A DNA stretch of 51,365 nucleotides from Oscillospiraceae bacterium. GTDB lineage: Bacteria > Bacillota > Clostridia > Oscillospirales > Oscillospiraceae. Under the pieces are notes generated by a model that was not told where the DNA came from, did no database searches, and saw only the letters and a list, made by a program, of their open reading frames with translations. How positions within the stretch are numbered: position 1 is the first letter of the stretch; each line of letters opens with the position of its first letter. The stretch lies in assembly GCA_016282135.1 (NCBI GenBank), contig JAEEKA010000067.1:1-51365 (forward strand), in the 5' to 3' direction. The translations under genes were made by a program, and so were the position numbers. This document shows, piece by piece, positions 7,498 through 16,213 of this stretch.

Positions 7498-9210
7498 ATG
7501 CGAAAAAGAGCAATATCTGTATTATTGACGGCTCTGCTCCTATTGAACCTGTTTCCCACTGCTTCGGCTTCTGAAACGGTTCCCTGCCTGACAGTAGACA
7601 GTTCTCTGGTCATTATCGGAGACTCCAATACCGTTTTCCTGAAGAGAAACAATCCTGACATTCAGGCGGCTCGAATCTATGCCCGTGTCAATGCTACCAT
7701 CGCCGAGTGTGCGTCCAATTACAGCCGTTATCATGCCGACGGTTACGATTACGGTATCTATCAGTTGATTTCCGCCCTGGAGGGCAGCAGCTTCCGCACC
7801 GTAGTAATCAATATTGGAACCAACAACGCCGGGACACCCTCAGAATCGTATAAAGCGGATTATCGAAGGCTGCTCAACAACCTGTACGAAAAGAACCCTG
7901 ATGCGGTTGTCTACCTTTGCAAGATTCTCCCCATTAACCCCGCCAGATATGACGGCCCATATACCAGTGTCTTCACGAAGGCGAATATCATTCGAATCAA
8001 TACTGCCGTAGAGGAACTCCAGCAGGAATTCGCAGATCAGGGCTTTGATGCCAGAATTATGGATCTGAACACGCCTTTCGAAAACAGCTCGGGTGTTTTG
8101 ATGCCAGAGTACGATTCTGGCGGTGGAATTCACCTGAATACTGCGGGCTACAAACGTCTTAATCAGGTTGTCCAGACTGCGCTGGCTATGGGTGACGAGA
8201 ATGCGGACCACAGCTGGTCGGAGGAAGAGATCCTGATTCCGGCAAGCTGTGCGGAAACCGGCCTGGTGCGAAAGGTCTGTACGGTTTGCGGTGCGGAGGG
8301 AACGGATGTCATTCCCATGACTGAAACGCATAGCTGGGGTGCCGGGACGGTAAATGTCGAGCCGACCTGTGAGGAGCCCGGAATTCTGCACCGGATTTGC
8401 ACTGTCTGCGGAGAAGAGACGGATGAACCCATTTCGGCACTGGGGCATATCTGGACGCTGGAAGAGGTTTTGACGGAAGGTGAGACACTCCATGCCTGCA
8501 CCGGCCGCTACAGCTGTGATCGCTGCAATGAAACCAAGGAGGCCGCCCTTTGTGCGGGCGAGGTCTTCACTGACATGCCAAAGAAAAGCCACTGGGCCCA
8601 TGACGCCATTGATTGGGCGTACTTTAACAAGCTGACCGGCGGCACTTCGGCCACGACCTTTTCTCCCGATAAGATTGTTACCCGCAGCGAGGTGGTTACT
8701 TTCCTCCACACGATCAAGGGCAGACCCGAGGCGGAAGGCCCCAATCCCTTCACGGATGTGCGACAGAAGGATTTCTACTATGACGCGGTCCTTTGGGCGG
8801 TGGAGGCTGAGATCACCGGCGGTACCACCGAGACCACCTTCTCTCCGAGAAACATCTGCTCCCGGGAGGAGATTGTCATGTTCCTGTGGGCTGCTGCAGG
8901 ACGGCCCGAGCCGGAGAGTACAGATAATCGCTTTGAGGACGTAAGGGAAGTCGATTATTACTACCGGGCCGTCCTTTGGGCGGTTGAAAACGGAATCACC
9001 GGCGGTATTGATGAGACGAACTTCGGACCAAAGATAAGCTGTACCCGCACCCAGGTCATGCTCTTCCTGAAGGCTGCCTACCCCATCCTGACCGCTGAGG
9101 AAACTCCGGAGCAGCCCGAGGACCCCACTGAGCCAATCGAACCTACCGAGCCCGAGGACCCGACGGAGCCGATTCCCGAAGAGCCGGCTCCGGCTCCCGA
9201 AACGCCGTAA
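7498..9210 (+). CDS. Secreted SGNH/GDSL hydrolase-like protein with Cys-rich repeats and three SLH domains
   Basis: 570 residues from the ATG at 7498, which follows an AGAGAGGA site and begins a clear signal peptide (MRKRAISVLLTALLLLNLF). An in-frame upstream ATG at 7426 overlaps the promoter and is rejected. Residues about 35-230 form an SGNH domain: block I LVIIGDSNT with Ser43, block III VVINIGTNN, block V GGIHLNTAGY. The usual block V Asp of DxxH is Gly here, so catalysis may rest on a Ser-His pair or another acid. Cys-rich GH-W repeats follow, then three SLH domains and a Pro/Glu tail, the same plan as the preceding protein. It probably acts on O-acetyl groups of cell-wall polymer or peptidoglycan, as hydrolase or transferase; the substrate is inferred. 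Confidence 0.85.
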   Translation: MRKRAISVLLTALLLLNLFPTASASETVPCLTVDSSLVIIGDSNTVFLKRNNPDIQAARIYARVNATIAECASNYSRYHADGYDYGIYQLISALEGSSFRTVVINIGTNNAGTPSESYKADYRRLLNNLYEKNPDAVVYLCKILPINPARYDGPYTSVFTKANIIRINTAVEELQQEFADQGFDARIMDLNTPFENSSGVLMPEYDSGGGIHLNTAGYKRLNQVVQTALAMGDENADHSWSEEEILIPASCAETGLVRKVCTVCGAEGTDVIPMTETHSWGAGTVNVEPTCEEPGILHRICTVCGEETDEPISALGHIWTLEEVLTEGETLHACTGRYSCDRCNETKEAALCAGEVFTDMPKKSHWAHDAIDWAYFNKLTGGTSATTFSPDKIVTRSEVVTFLHTIKGRPEAEGPNPFTDVRQKDFYYDAVLWAVEAEITGGTTETTFSPRNICSREEIVMFLWAAAGRPEPESTDNRFEDVREVDYYYRAVLWAVENGITGGIDETNFGPKISCTRTQVMLFLKAAYPILTAEETPEQPEDPTEPIEPTEPEDPTEPIPEEPAPAPETP

Positions 9211-9295
9211 CGCCGGCGATCTTCAGGCCAAAACCAACGGCCCCGCCATGGAAAGACCATAGCGCCGGCAATTCGCCGGCTCACACCCCGCGTAA

Positions 9296-9332
9296 AAACA
9301 TCCCCATGCGGCGAGACCGCATGGGGATGTTT
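9296..9332. terminator. Bidirectional terminator between convergent genes
   Basis: AAACATCCCCATGCGG (9296-9311), loop CGAGA, and its exact complement (9317-9332): a 16-bp perfect stem with A and T runs at the ends. It serves both the SGNH-SLH gene (plus) and the SGNH/MBOAT operon (minus). Confidence 0.85.
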
Positions 9333-9347
9333 CATATCATTCGAAAT

Positions 9348-10349
9348 TCAAGGATGCTCCACCTGGGCGCCCTCGGGCTCAGGGGCGTCGGGGGACCAGG
9401 GGTGCTTGGCGTCCACCACGGCGTGCTCCAGCAGGTATTGGTACCAGTAATCGTAATATTGGGGCTTCAGATGCGCTCCATCGGGTCCGGACCAATCTGC
9501 AGGCAGATGATCGGTGCCGTCATTGAGGCAGTCGTTGACCTCCAGATAGAAAATATCCACGTCGTTTGCCAGAAGCTTGATGGCCTCGTTCTTCTCCTTA
9601 ATGTTGGAGGAAGCAAATACACTCTGCTCGTTTTCCCGTTTCTGGGTCACGTAGCCAATGCTCTGAATGTAAATCAGCGCATCGGGCTGATAGGAGCGAA
9701 TCTCATCTACGACTTTTTTGTATTCACTCGCAAAGCTTGCCGTGCTGTTGCCGCATTCGTTGATGCCGAACATTATATAGATTTTGCCGAACTGCATGCC
9801 CTTCAGCAGATCCCGGGTGGTTTTGTAGCCGTAACGCTGGTTTTTGTCTTCTTCAGCCATGATCCCGTAGATTGTCAGGGACGTGGAATCGGCAGGATAA
9901 TGGTAGTGGCTGTACTTTCTGAGATCGCTGTATATGCAAAGTCCATCGGTCCGGGAGTCCCCCAGGAAGAGGGCGTCGGCGAAATACTTTTCGTCCACCG
10001 TCATCATCACCGGTCCGGGAGGCTCCGTGGTGACGGGCTCCGTGGTCGTGGTGATGGGAACGGTCTCCTCGGTGGTGACCAGCGTCTCCGGAGGCGTGGA
10101 GTCCGTGGGAGCGGGGGTGTTTTTGGGATCGGTGCTGGGCTGGGTCTGGATCTGGGAAAGCCGCTCCGTGGGGTCCCCTTCTTCACCGGAATCCCGGTTT
10201 GTGAAAGCCATGATCAGAAAGAACACCAGGCCGAAAATAACTAAAAGGGTCAGCAGGGGACAGCGGAAAAAAAACGATCTGCCGAAGTTTGGCTGTCTTC
10301 CGTTCCGATCATATCTTTGTCGGGAGGAAGAAGTATATTTTCCGTCCAT
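9348..10349 (-). CDS. Membrane-anchored SGNH-fold protein, partner of the MBOAT acyltransferase
   Basis: 333 residues: a basic cytoplasmic N-terminus, one membrane helix at about residues 32-49 (LLTLLVIFGLVFFLIMAF), a Pro/Thr-rich spacer (55-115), then an extracellular SGNH domain. Block I is ALFLGDSRTDG, block III YIMFGINECGN and block V DGAHLKPQY, so Ser, Asn, Asp and His are all present. It lies 23 bp downstream of the MBOAT gene with its own AAGGAGAG site. In AlgI/AlgJ-, PatA/PatB- and DltB-type systems the MBOAT protein moves the acyl group across the membrane and an SGNH protein hands it to the polymer. That role is inferred here from the pairing; the acceptor is unknown. Confidence 0.85.
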   Translation of the reverse strand: MDGKYTSSSRQRYDRNGRQPNFGRSFFFRCPLLTLLVIFGLVFFLIMAFTNRDSGEEGDPTERLSQIQTQPSTDPKNTPAPTDSTPPETLVTTEETVPITTTTEPVTTEPPGPVMMTVDEKYFADALFLGDSRTDGLCIYSDLRKYSHYHYPADSTSLTIYGIMAEEDKNQRYGYKTTRDLLKGMQFGKIYIMFGINECGNSTASFASEYKKVVDEIRSYQPDALIYIQSIGYVTQKRENEQSVFASSNIKEKNEAIKLLANDVDIFYLEVNDCLNDGTDHLPADWSGPDGAHLKPQYYDYWYQYLLEHAVVDAKHPWSPDAPEPEGAQVEHP

Positions 10350-10372
10350 TATAATCTCTCCTTGTATAGTGG

Positions 10373-11965
10373 TTAGAATGCGGCGTAACCCATTGGATTG
10401 CTGCCATCGACAATCAAAATGTAGACGGCATACCAGAATAGGCCGGACAGGATCGCGGACAGGATCCAGGACCCCAGCCGGGACCGCTTTATCAGGCGAA
10501 TGCCCCTGTCTACCAGCGGAAAACAGAATAGCACGGCAATTATCACATAGATGCAGAGTTTGTCCCAGCGTAAACTGAAATCGTTCTCAATGAAACCGGC
10601 AGAAGCGCCGGTGGCCGGGAAGAGGCGGGAGAAGTAGAGCTTCAGCAAGTCGAAGTCCTTGATTGTGAATACAACCCAGCTTAATACCATGGTGACGACC
10701 ACCCAGAAGTGGGCCAGAGCGGACATCACAAATTTCCAAATCTTTCCCAGCAGATTGTCTTCTCCGAATTTCTCTCCCAGACGGAACCGATCTACCACGA
10801 AGGTCTTCCACAGCCGCTCCAGCACGATCAGCAGGCCGATGCTCATGCCCCAGATAATGAAATTGAAGCCCTGGGCGGGCTCACGAAGAATGAGCCAGGA
10901 AATCAGCAGCAGCGCCAACAGGGGAAGATGTCCCGCCAGCCGGAGCCCCAGCCCGGGCTTTCGGGAATAGCGCTTTGTCAGCCAGTCATAGAACAGCGGA
11001 TCCAGAATCACCGCGACCCCCACCAGAATCCCCCAGATCATATACTTGGGCGCCAGACCGTTGCCGTGCCAGAGGGAGGTCAGCAGCCACACGAACAGCA
11101 CGTTTACGATCGTCTTGCTCAGACCCTTCCGGCTGCCTCCCAGGGGGATATACACAAAGTCCTTGAACCAGCGGGTCAGGGTCATGTGCCAGCGGCGGTA
11201 ATAATCGCCTACGGTTCGGGCAATAAAGGGGAAGTTGAAGTTCTGGGGCAGCTTGAAGCCCAGCATCCCGGCGAGACCCAAGGCCATATACATATAGGCG
11301 ACCCACTCAATGTAGATATGCAGGCTGGTGACCACAGCACCGAGCCACGCTAAATCGGTGGAGATTAGTTCGTAGCCGACTGAGAGCAAATCGTCGTAAT
11401 TGCCGCCGAACAGGATTCCAAGTCTGTCGCTAACCAAAATCTTCAGAACAAAGCCAAGAGTGAAATCCTCCAGACCCTTTTGGATGGCAGCCATGGTGAT
11501 CCGAGGCTTGTCCAGCTGCCCCGCCATTTCGCTGTAGCGGGTGATGGGACCCTGCGTAAACTTGGGGAAGAAGAAACCGTAATTGGCAAAGCGGATGGGA
11601 TCAAGCTCCGCCTGCACCGTGCCCCGGTAAACCTCCACCTGATAGGCCATGAAGGAGAAAAGGTAAAAGCTCAAACCGGTCACGCTCATATCTGCCAGCT
11701 TGGCGGTGGCCAGGAACATGGCATTGATGGCAACCGCCATCCCCATAACCAGCTTCCGCTCGGAGCTGCGCTGGATGAAGTTGCCCAGGAGGTAGTTCGC
11801 GGCCACAAACCCCAGTGCCCAGAGCGCGGCGGTCAGAGAGCCCATCCACATAAAGACCACGCTTCCTGCCAAAAGCAGATACCGGCGATAAGTGGCAGGA
11901 CACAGGCCGTAGATCGTCAAAAAGGCAGCCAGGAACCATAAAAACGGAATGCTGGTAAAACTCAT
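10373..11965 (-). CDS. MBOAT-family O-acyltransferase (AlgI/PatA-like)
   Basis: 530-residue polytopic membrane protein with many hydrophobic helices. It has the MBOAT signatures YYRRWHMTLTRWFKDF and YIPLGGSRKG, and the downstream TSLWHGNGLAPKY carrying the histidine expected at the active site. Such proteins transfer acetyl from the cytoplasm to extracellular polysaccharide or peptidoglycan together with an SGNH partner, which is encoded just downstream. It starts the operon. Its promoter is divergent from that of the DEAD-box helicase gene. Given the two SLH-protein genes on the other side, an SLH-binding wall polymer is a reasonable substrate guess. Confidence 0.9.
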   Translation of the reverse strand: MSFTSIPFLWFLAAFLTIYGLCPATYRRYLLLAGSVVFMWMGSLTAALWALGFVAANYLLGNFIQRSSERKLVMGMAVAINAMFLATAKLADMSVTGLSFYLFSFMAYQVEVYRGTVQAELDPIRFANYGFFFPKFTQGPITRYSEMAGQLDKPRITMAAIQKGLEDFTLGFVLKILVSDRLGILFGGNYDDLLSVGYELISTDLAWLGAVVTSLHIYIEWVAYMYMALGLAGMLGFKLPQNFNFPFIARTVGDYYRRWHMTLTRWFKDFVYIPLGGSRKGLSKTIVNVLFVWLLTSLWHGNGLAPKYMIWGILVGVAVILDPLFYDWLTKRYSRKPGLGLRLAGHLPLLALLLISWLILREPAQGFNFIIWGMSIGLLIVLERLWKTFVVDRFRLGEKFGEDNLLGKIWKFVMSALAHFWVVVTMVLSWVVFTIKDFDLLKLYFSRLFPATGASAGFIENDFSLRWDKLCIYVIIAVLFCFPLVDRGIRLIKRSRLGSWILSAILSGLFWYAVYILIVDGSNPMGYAAF

Positions 11966-12014
11966 AGGTCAGATCCCCTCACAAAATCTTGTGGTTTTCG
12001 ACACGTTTCCACAT

Positions 12015-12043
12015 ATTATACAACTTTGTTCTGCGTTTTGCAA
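12015..12043 (-). promoter_or_regulatory. Sigma-A-type promoter of the MBOAT/SGNH operon
   Basis: On the minus strand TTGCAA (12043-12038), 17-bp spacer, TATAAT (12020-12015), about 50 bp before the MBOAT start. Confidence 0.7.
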
Positions 12044-12067
12044 TCCTTTTCTTCCGGCAAATACTTC

Positions 12068-12096
12068 TTGCCATTCCCCCGAAAGGATGGTATACT
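12068..12096 (+). promoter_or_regulatory. Sigma-A-type promoter of the DEAD-box helicase gene
   Basis: TTGCCA (12068-12073), 17-bp spacer, TATACT (12091-12096). It is back to back with the MBOAT promoter, the -35 boxes only 24 bp apart. Confidence 0.65.
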
Positions 12097-12141
12097 TAAA
12101 AAGATAAATAACTACCGACAGAAACAAAGGAACACAAAGCA

Positions 12142-13332
12142 ATGTCTGATGTAAACGAGTTGAGCTTTCAGCAAATGAACCTTCCCCAAGAGATTCTGGC
12201 CGCCCTGGAGGAAAAAGGCTACGGCTATCCCACCCGGGTCCAGGCGGAGGCCATCGGCCCGCTGATGGAGTGGAAGGACGTGATCGCCAAGGCCCCCACG
12301 GGCACCGGCAAGACCTTCGCCTTCGGCATCCCCATGATCGCCCACATCGATCCCGCCTGCGAGGACGTGCAGGGCCTGATTCTGGCCCCCACCCGGGAGC
12401 TGGCTCTCCAGATCGGTGATGAGCTTCGGGGGCTTTTGACCCACTATGAGAACATCCGGGTGGCCGTGCTCTACGGCGGCCAGAAAATGGAGCCCCAGCT
12501 CCAGCAGCTCAAAAAGAAGCCCCAGATCGTGGTGGCGACCCCTGGCCGCCTGATGGATCATTACAAGCATCACGCGATACGTTTTGACAAGATCCAAACC
12601 GTGATCCTGGACGAGGCGGATCGGATGCTGGATATGGGCTTCTTCAAGGACGTGACCGGCATTGTGGAGAAGGTGAAGAACCGGAAAAACCTGGGCCTTT
12701 TCTCCGCTACCATGTCCCAGGAGGTTATGACGGTCTCCTGGATGTACCAGCGGGACGAGGTGGAAATTACCGTGAAGCCCGAGGCGGAGGAACGGCCGGA
12801 CATCGACCAGTACTCCGTCACTGTCCCCGCCCTGGAAAAGCTGAACGCCGTGCGCTGGCTGCTCCACCTGGGAGCCTACGAGCGGGTCATCATCTTCTGC
12901 AACACCAAGGTCATGTGCCAGCGGCTTTCCGACGACCTGCGCCGGGTGGGGGTGGACGCGGACTGCATCCATGGGGACATTCCCCAGACCCAGCGGGAGC
13001 GGACCATGAAGTCCTTCCGTAAGGGCAAGCTGCCGGTGCTGATCGCCACCGACGTAGCCTCCCGGGGCATCGACGTGGACGACGTGGACTGCGTCATCAA
13101 CTACGACGTACCCCAGGAAAACGACTACTACGTCCACCGCATCGGCCGCACCGGCCGGGCCAAGAAGAAGGGCGTGAGCTTCACCGTCATCGGCAGCTTC
13201 CCCGAACAGGCCAAGCTGGACGAGATTGCGAAATACTGTCATTTTACCATCCAACCCGTAGCCATCACGGAATCCGGTCTGGTTCCCGTGGAGCGGCGGC
13301 AGGCGGCGCCTGTTTCCCGCCGCAGGCGGTGA
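12142..13332 (+). CDS. DEAD-box ATP-dependent RNA helicase
   Basis: Unwinds short RNA duplexes using ATP; cytoplasmic, probably in ribosome assembly or RNA turnover. The 396-residue protein has the complete motif set: Q motif region FQQMNLP, motif I APTGTGKT, Ia PTRELALQ, Ib TPGRLMD, II DEAD, III SAT, V ATDVASRGID and VI HRIGRTGR. It ends soon after the core with a short basic tail (RRQAAPVSRRRR), so it lacks the long C-terminal RNA-binding extension of CshA/DbpA types. The next gene overlaps its stop by 4 bp (GTGA). Confidence 0.95.
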   Translation: MSDVNELSFQQMNLPQEILAALEEKGYGYPTRVQAEAIGPLMEWKDVIAKAPTGTGKTFAFGIPMIAHIDPACEDVQGLILAPTRELALQIGDELRGLLTHYENIRVAVLYGGQKMEPQLQQLKKKPQIVVATPGRLMDHYKHHAIRFDKIQTVILDEADRMLDMGFFKDVTGIVEKVKNRKNLGLFSATMSQEVMTVSWMYQRDEVEITVKPEAEERPDIDQYSVTVPALEKLNAVRWLLHLGAYERVIIFCNTKVMCQRLSDDLRRVGVDADCIHGDIPQTQRERTMKSFRKGKLPVLIATDVASRGIDVDDVDCVINYDVPQENDYYVHRIGRTGRAKKKGVSFTVIGSFPEQAKLDEIAKYCHFTIQPVAITESGLVPVERRQAAPVSRRRR

Positions 13333-14219
13333 CGGCGGCGGAACGGGGCTTCCTGCTGCTGTGCGCCGACCTGGGAGACGGCAGGAAGCCTCTGACTCCT
13401 GCCCAGCTCCGGACGCTCCGGGCCCGGGTCCTTGCCCGGACCGGCGAGACCGAAGACCCGAACCGGCCCATGACCGCCGCCGATCTGCGGGCGCTGGGCT
13501 ACGACGAAGCCTTTTCCGCCCGAGTGTCGGAGCTTCTCGGCCGGGAGCGGGAATTAATCAGCTATCTTTCCGTGGCTGCCGAGCTGGGCATTCGCCCGTT
13601 GACTCGAATTTCCGAGAGCTATCCTGCCCGGCTTCGATGCCTGGGAGACGCCGCTCCCGCCGTGCTTTTTTGCCGGGGGAACGCGGTGCTGCTGAACCGG
13701 CCGGGGGTGTCCTTGGTGGGCAGCCGTGAGCTGAGCCCGGAAGGAGCCCGCTTTGCCCGTCGGGTGGGGGAGTTGGCAGCGGCGGAGGGCCTTGTGCTGA
13801 TTTCCGGCAACGCCCGGGGAGCGGATCAAGCTGCCCAGGAGGCCTGCCTGTCCGCGGGAGGCAGCGTGGCGGCCGTTTTGCCCGACGGCCTTCAGGATCA
13901 TACTCCGGAGAATGATCGGATTGTCTATCTGTGCGAATGGGGCTGGCACCTGCCCATGGCAGGCTATCGGGCGCTGGAGCGGAATCGGCTGATTCACGCC
14001 CTGGGAGAAAAGACTCTTGTGGCCCAGTCTCATCTGTCCGGCGGCACCTGGAGCGGATCGGAGGAGAATCTGCGCCGGGGCTGGAGCCCGCTTTTTGTCC
14101 ACGACGACGGAAGCGAGGGCTGCGGGGCGCTGATTTCTCTCGGGGGCGTTCCGGTGAAGCCGGAGTCTCTTCATTCCCTGCGAGGCCTGGAGCCTGCCTG
14201 GATCCGACTGGGGAAATAA
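13329..14219 (+). CDS. DprA/Smf-like Rossmann-fold protein (divergent)
   Basis: 296 residues, starting at a GTG that overlaps the helicase stop codon (GTGA), so translation is probably coupled. Residues 1-105 are a helical N-terminal part; from about 115 comes a DprA-like Rossmann fold: VSLVGSRELSPEGARFA, LISGNARGADQAAQEA (canonical SGxARGID), AAVLPDGL, RNRLIHALGEKTLVAQ and SGGTWSGSEENLRRG. DprA loads RecA on incoming single-stranded DNA in transformation. This protein departs from DprA in several signature positions, has no winged-helix C-terminus and is not next to topA, so it may have another nucleic-acid or nucleotide-binding role. I am sure of the superfamily, not of the job. Confidence 0.75.
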   Translation: MTAAERGFLLLCADLGDGRKPLTPAQLRTLRARVLARTGETEDPNRPMTAADLRALGYDEAFSARVSELLGRERELISYLSVAAELGIRPLTRISESYPARLRCLGDAAPAVLFCRGNAVLLNRPGVSLVGSRELSPEGARFARRVGELAAAEGLVLISGNARGADQAAQEACLSAGGSVAAVLPDGLQDHTPENDRIVYLCEWGWHLPMAGYRALERNRLIHALGEKTLVAQSHLSGGTWSGSEENLRRGWSPLFVHDDGSEGCGALISLGGVPVKPESLHSLRGLEPAWIRLGK

Positions 14220-14233
14220 GCCGAAATCGCCAA

Positions 14234-14262
14234 TTGTATTTTCTGACAAAGTATGATATAAT
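14234..14262 (+). promoter_or_regulatory. Sigma-A-type promoter of glmS
   Basis: TTGTAT (14234-14239), 17-bp spacer, TATAAT (14257-14262), leaving a leader of only about 35 nt before the glmS start. Confidence 0.7.
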
Positions 14263-14302
14263 ATTCAGAGCAACGGACTATTCTGACAGGAGGCTTTCTT
14301 TT

Positions 14303-16144
14303 ATGTGTGGAATTGTTGGTTACCTTGGAAACCGTCAAGCTGCGCCGATTCTGCTGGACGGTCTTTCCAAGCTGGAATACCGGGGCTATGACTCCGCCGG
14401 CGTATGCGTCATGTCTGACGGCGAGCTCAAGGTCGCCAAGGCCAAGGGACGCCTCGCGAATCTGAACGGCCTGATTGACGGCGGCAGCGGCATCCGCGGC
14501 ACCGTGGGCATCGGTCATACCCGCTGGGCTACCCACGGCGCTCCCTCCGACATCAACAGCCATCCTCATATTGCGGACGCAGGGAAAATCGCTGTCGTCC
14601 ACAACGGCATCATTGAGAATTATCTCAAGCTGAAGGAGGAGCTGGTCCGCAAGGGCAAGCACTTCCAGTCTGAGACCGACACCGAGGTTGTTGCCAACCT
14701 GATTGAGTATTACTATGACAAGCTCCAGGACTTCCCCCGGGCGGTCCGTCGGGCGGTGGGCCAGCTGGAGGGCAGCTACGCTCTGGGCATTCTCTGCCAG
14801 GATTTCCCCGGCACCATGATTGCCGTCAAGAAGGAGAGCCCGCTGATTTTCGGCTTCGGCGAAGGAGAGAACTTTATCGCCTCCGACGTGCCCGCCATTC
14901 TCAAATACACCCGCAAGGTGGTCTACCTCAACGACGGCGACACGGTCATCTTTACCAAGGACAGAGCACGGTTCTACGACGCCTTCTATGATCCCGTGGA
15001 TAAGGTGCCGGAGACAATCGAGTGGGACATCGACGCCGCGGAAAAGGGCGGCTATGACCACTTTATGCTGAAAGAAATCCACGAGGAGCCCAAAGCTGTC
15101 AAGGGCACCCTTTCGCCCAGAATTCGGGACGGTCGGGTGGTCCTGGACGATATCACTCTTTCGAAGGAATACCTGGAGGGGCTGAAACGGATTTACATCG
15201 TTGCCTGCGGCTCGTCTTACTACGTGGGCTGCCTGGGCAAGCTGATTCTGGAAAAAACCTGCCGGATTCCCGTGGAGCCCATTCTGGCATCGGAGTTCCG
15301 TTATTCTGAGCCTGTCCTGGGGGATGATACCCTGGTGCTGATCATCTCCCAGTCCGGTGAGACCGCCGACACCAAGGCCGCCCTGATGGAAGCCAAGCGC
15401 CAGGGCGCCCGTACTCTTGCGATCGTCAACGTGGTGGGCTCTGCCATTGCCAAGGAGGCCGACGACGTGATCTACACCTGGGCCGGTCCTGAGATTGCGG
15501 TGGCAACCACCAAGGCCTTCTCCACCCAGCTGTCTGTGATTTACCTGATTGCGCTCTATATCGGGGATCTGCTGGAAACTATTCGCCCCGAGGAGTATAC
15601 CGCCTTGGTCAATGAGCTGATGGTGCTGGACCAGAAGATTGCCCTCTGTCTGACCGATGATAAGATCGCGCAGATTCGCTATTATGCCGAGCAGTACTTC
15701 AACGTCCACGACGCCTTCTTCATCGGGCGGAACGTGGACAGCGCCATTTGCCTGGAGGGCAGCCTGAAGCTGAAGGAAATCGCCTACATCCATTCTGAGG
15801 CCTATGCGGCGGGCGAGCTCAAGCACGGCCCCATTTCCCTGATCGAAGAGGGGACTTTGGTGGTGGCGGTGGCTACGGTGGATGCTCTGTTTGACAAGAC
15901 CATGTCCAACGTCAAGGAGGTCCGCGCCCGGGGCGCCGACGTCTTCGGTGTCACCACGGATAAGTTTGCCGAGGAGATCAAGAAGACCGTCCCGGCGATG
16001 ATCACGGTTCCCGTGACGCATCCGCTGTTCCAGCCCAGCCTGACCATCATTCCTCTGCAGACCTTTGCCTACTACGTTGCCCTGCTTCGGGGCTGCGACG
16101 TGGATAAACCCCGCAACCTGGCAAAATCCGTCACTGTTGAGTAA
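14303..16144 (+). CDS. glmS: Glutamine--fructose-6-phosphate aminotransferase (isomerizing)
   Basis: Makes glucosamine-6-phosphate from fructose-6-phosphate and glutamine, the first step to UDP-GlcNAc and peptidoglycan. The start is fixed by chemistry: the mature enzyme needs Cys as its first residue, and the ATG at 14303 gives MCGIVGYLGN after an AGGAGG site. The open frame extends further upstream, but that part overlaps the promoter and dprA-like gene. 613 residues: glutaminase domain 1-220, then two SIS domains with CGSSYYVG and SQSGETADT and the C-terminal DKPRNLAKSVTVE. The short leader leaves no room for a glmS ribozyme. Confidence 0.97.
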   Translation: MCGIVGYLGNRQAAPILLDGLSKLEYRGYDSAGVCVMSDGELKVAKAKGRLANLNGLIDGGSGIRGTVGIGHTRWATHGAPSDINSHPHIADAGKIAVVHNGIIENYLKLKEELVRKGKHFQSETDTEVVANLIEYYYDKLQDFPRAVRRAVGQLEGSYALGILCQDFPGTMIAVKKESPLIFGFGEGENFIASDVPAILKYTRKVVYLNDGDTVIFTKDRARFYDAFYDPVDKVPETIEWDIDAAEKGGYDHFMLKEIHEEPKAVKGTLSPRIRDGRVVLDDITLSKEYLEGLKRIYIVACGSSYYVGCLGKLILEKTCRIPVEPILASEFRYSEPVLGDDTLVLIISQSGETADTKAALMEAKRQGARTLAIVNVVGSAIAKEADDVIYTWAGPEIAVATTKAFSTQLSVIYLIALYIGDLLETIRPEEYTALVNELMVLDQKIALCLTDDKIAQIRYYAEQYFNVHDAFFIGRNVDSAICLEGSLKLKEIAYIHSEAYAAGELKHGPISLIEEGTLVVAVATVDALFDKTMSNVKEVRARGADVFGVTTDKFAEEIKKTVPAMITVPVTHPLFQPSLTIIPLQTFAYYVALLRGCDVDKPRNLAKSVTVE

Positions 16145-16213
16145 AATTCTGTGGGAGGCGCCGATCCTCCCGGACCGGCGTTCCCGCATATCATGGAAAG
16201 TGAGGAAACCGAT

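Noticed and set aside
13931-14302. Upstream extension of the glmS open frame
   Set aside because: GlmS needs Cys right after the initiator Met, which only the ATG at 14303 gives; the extension overlaps the dprA-like gene and the promoter.
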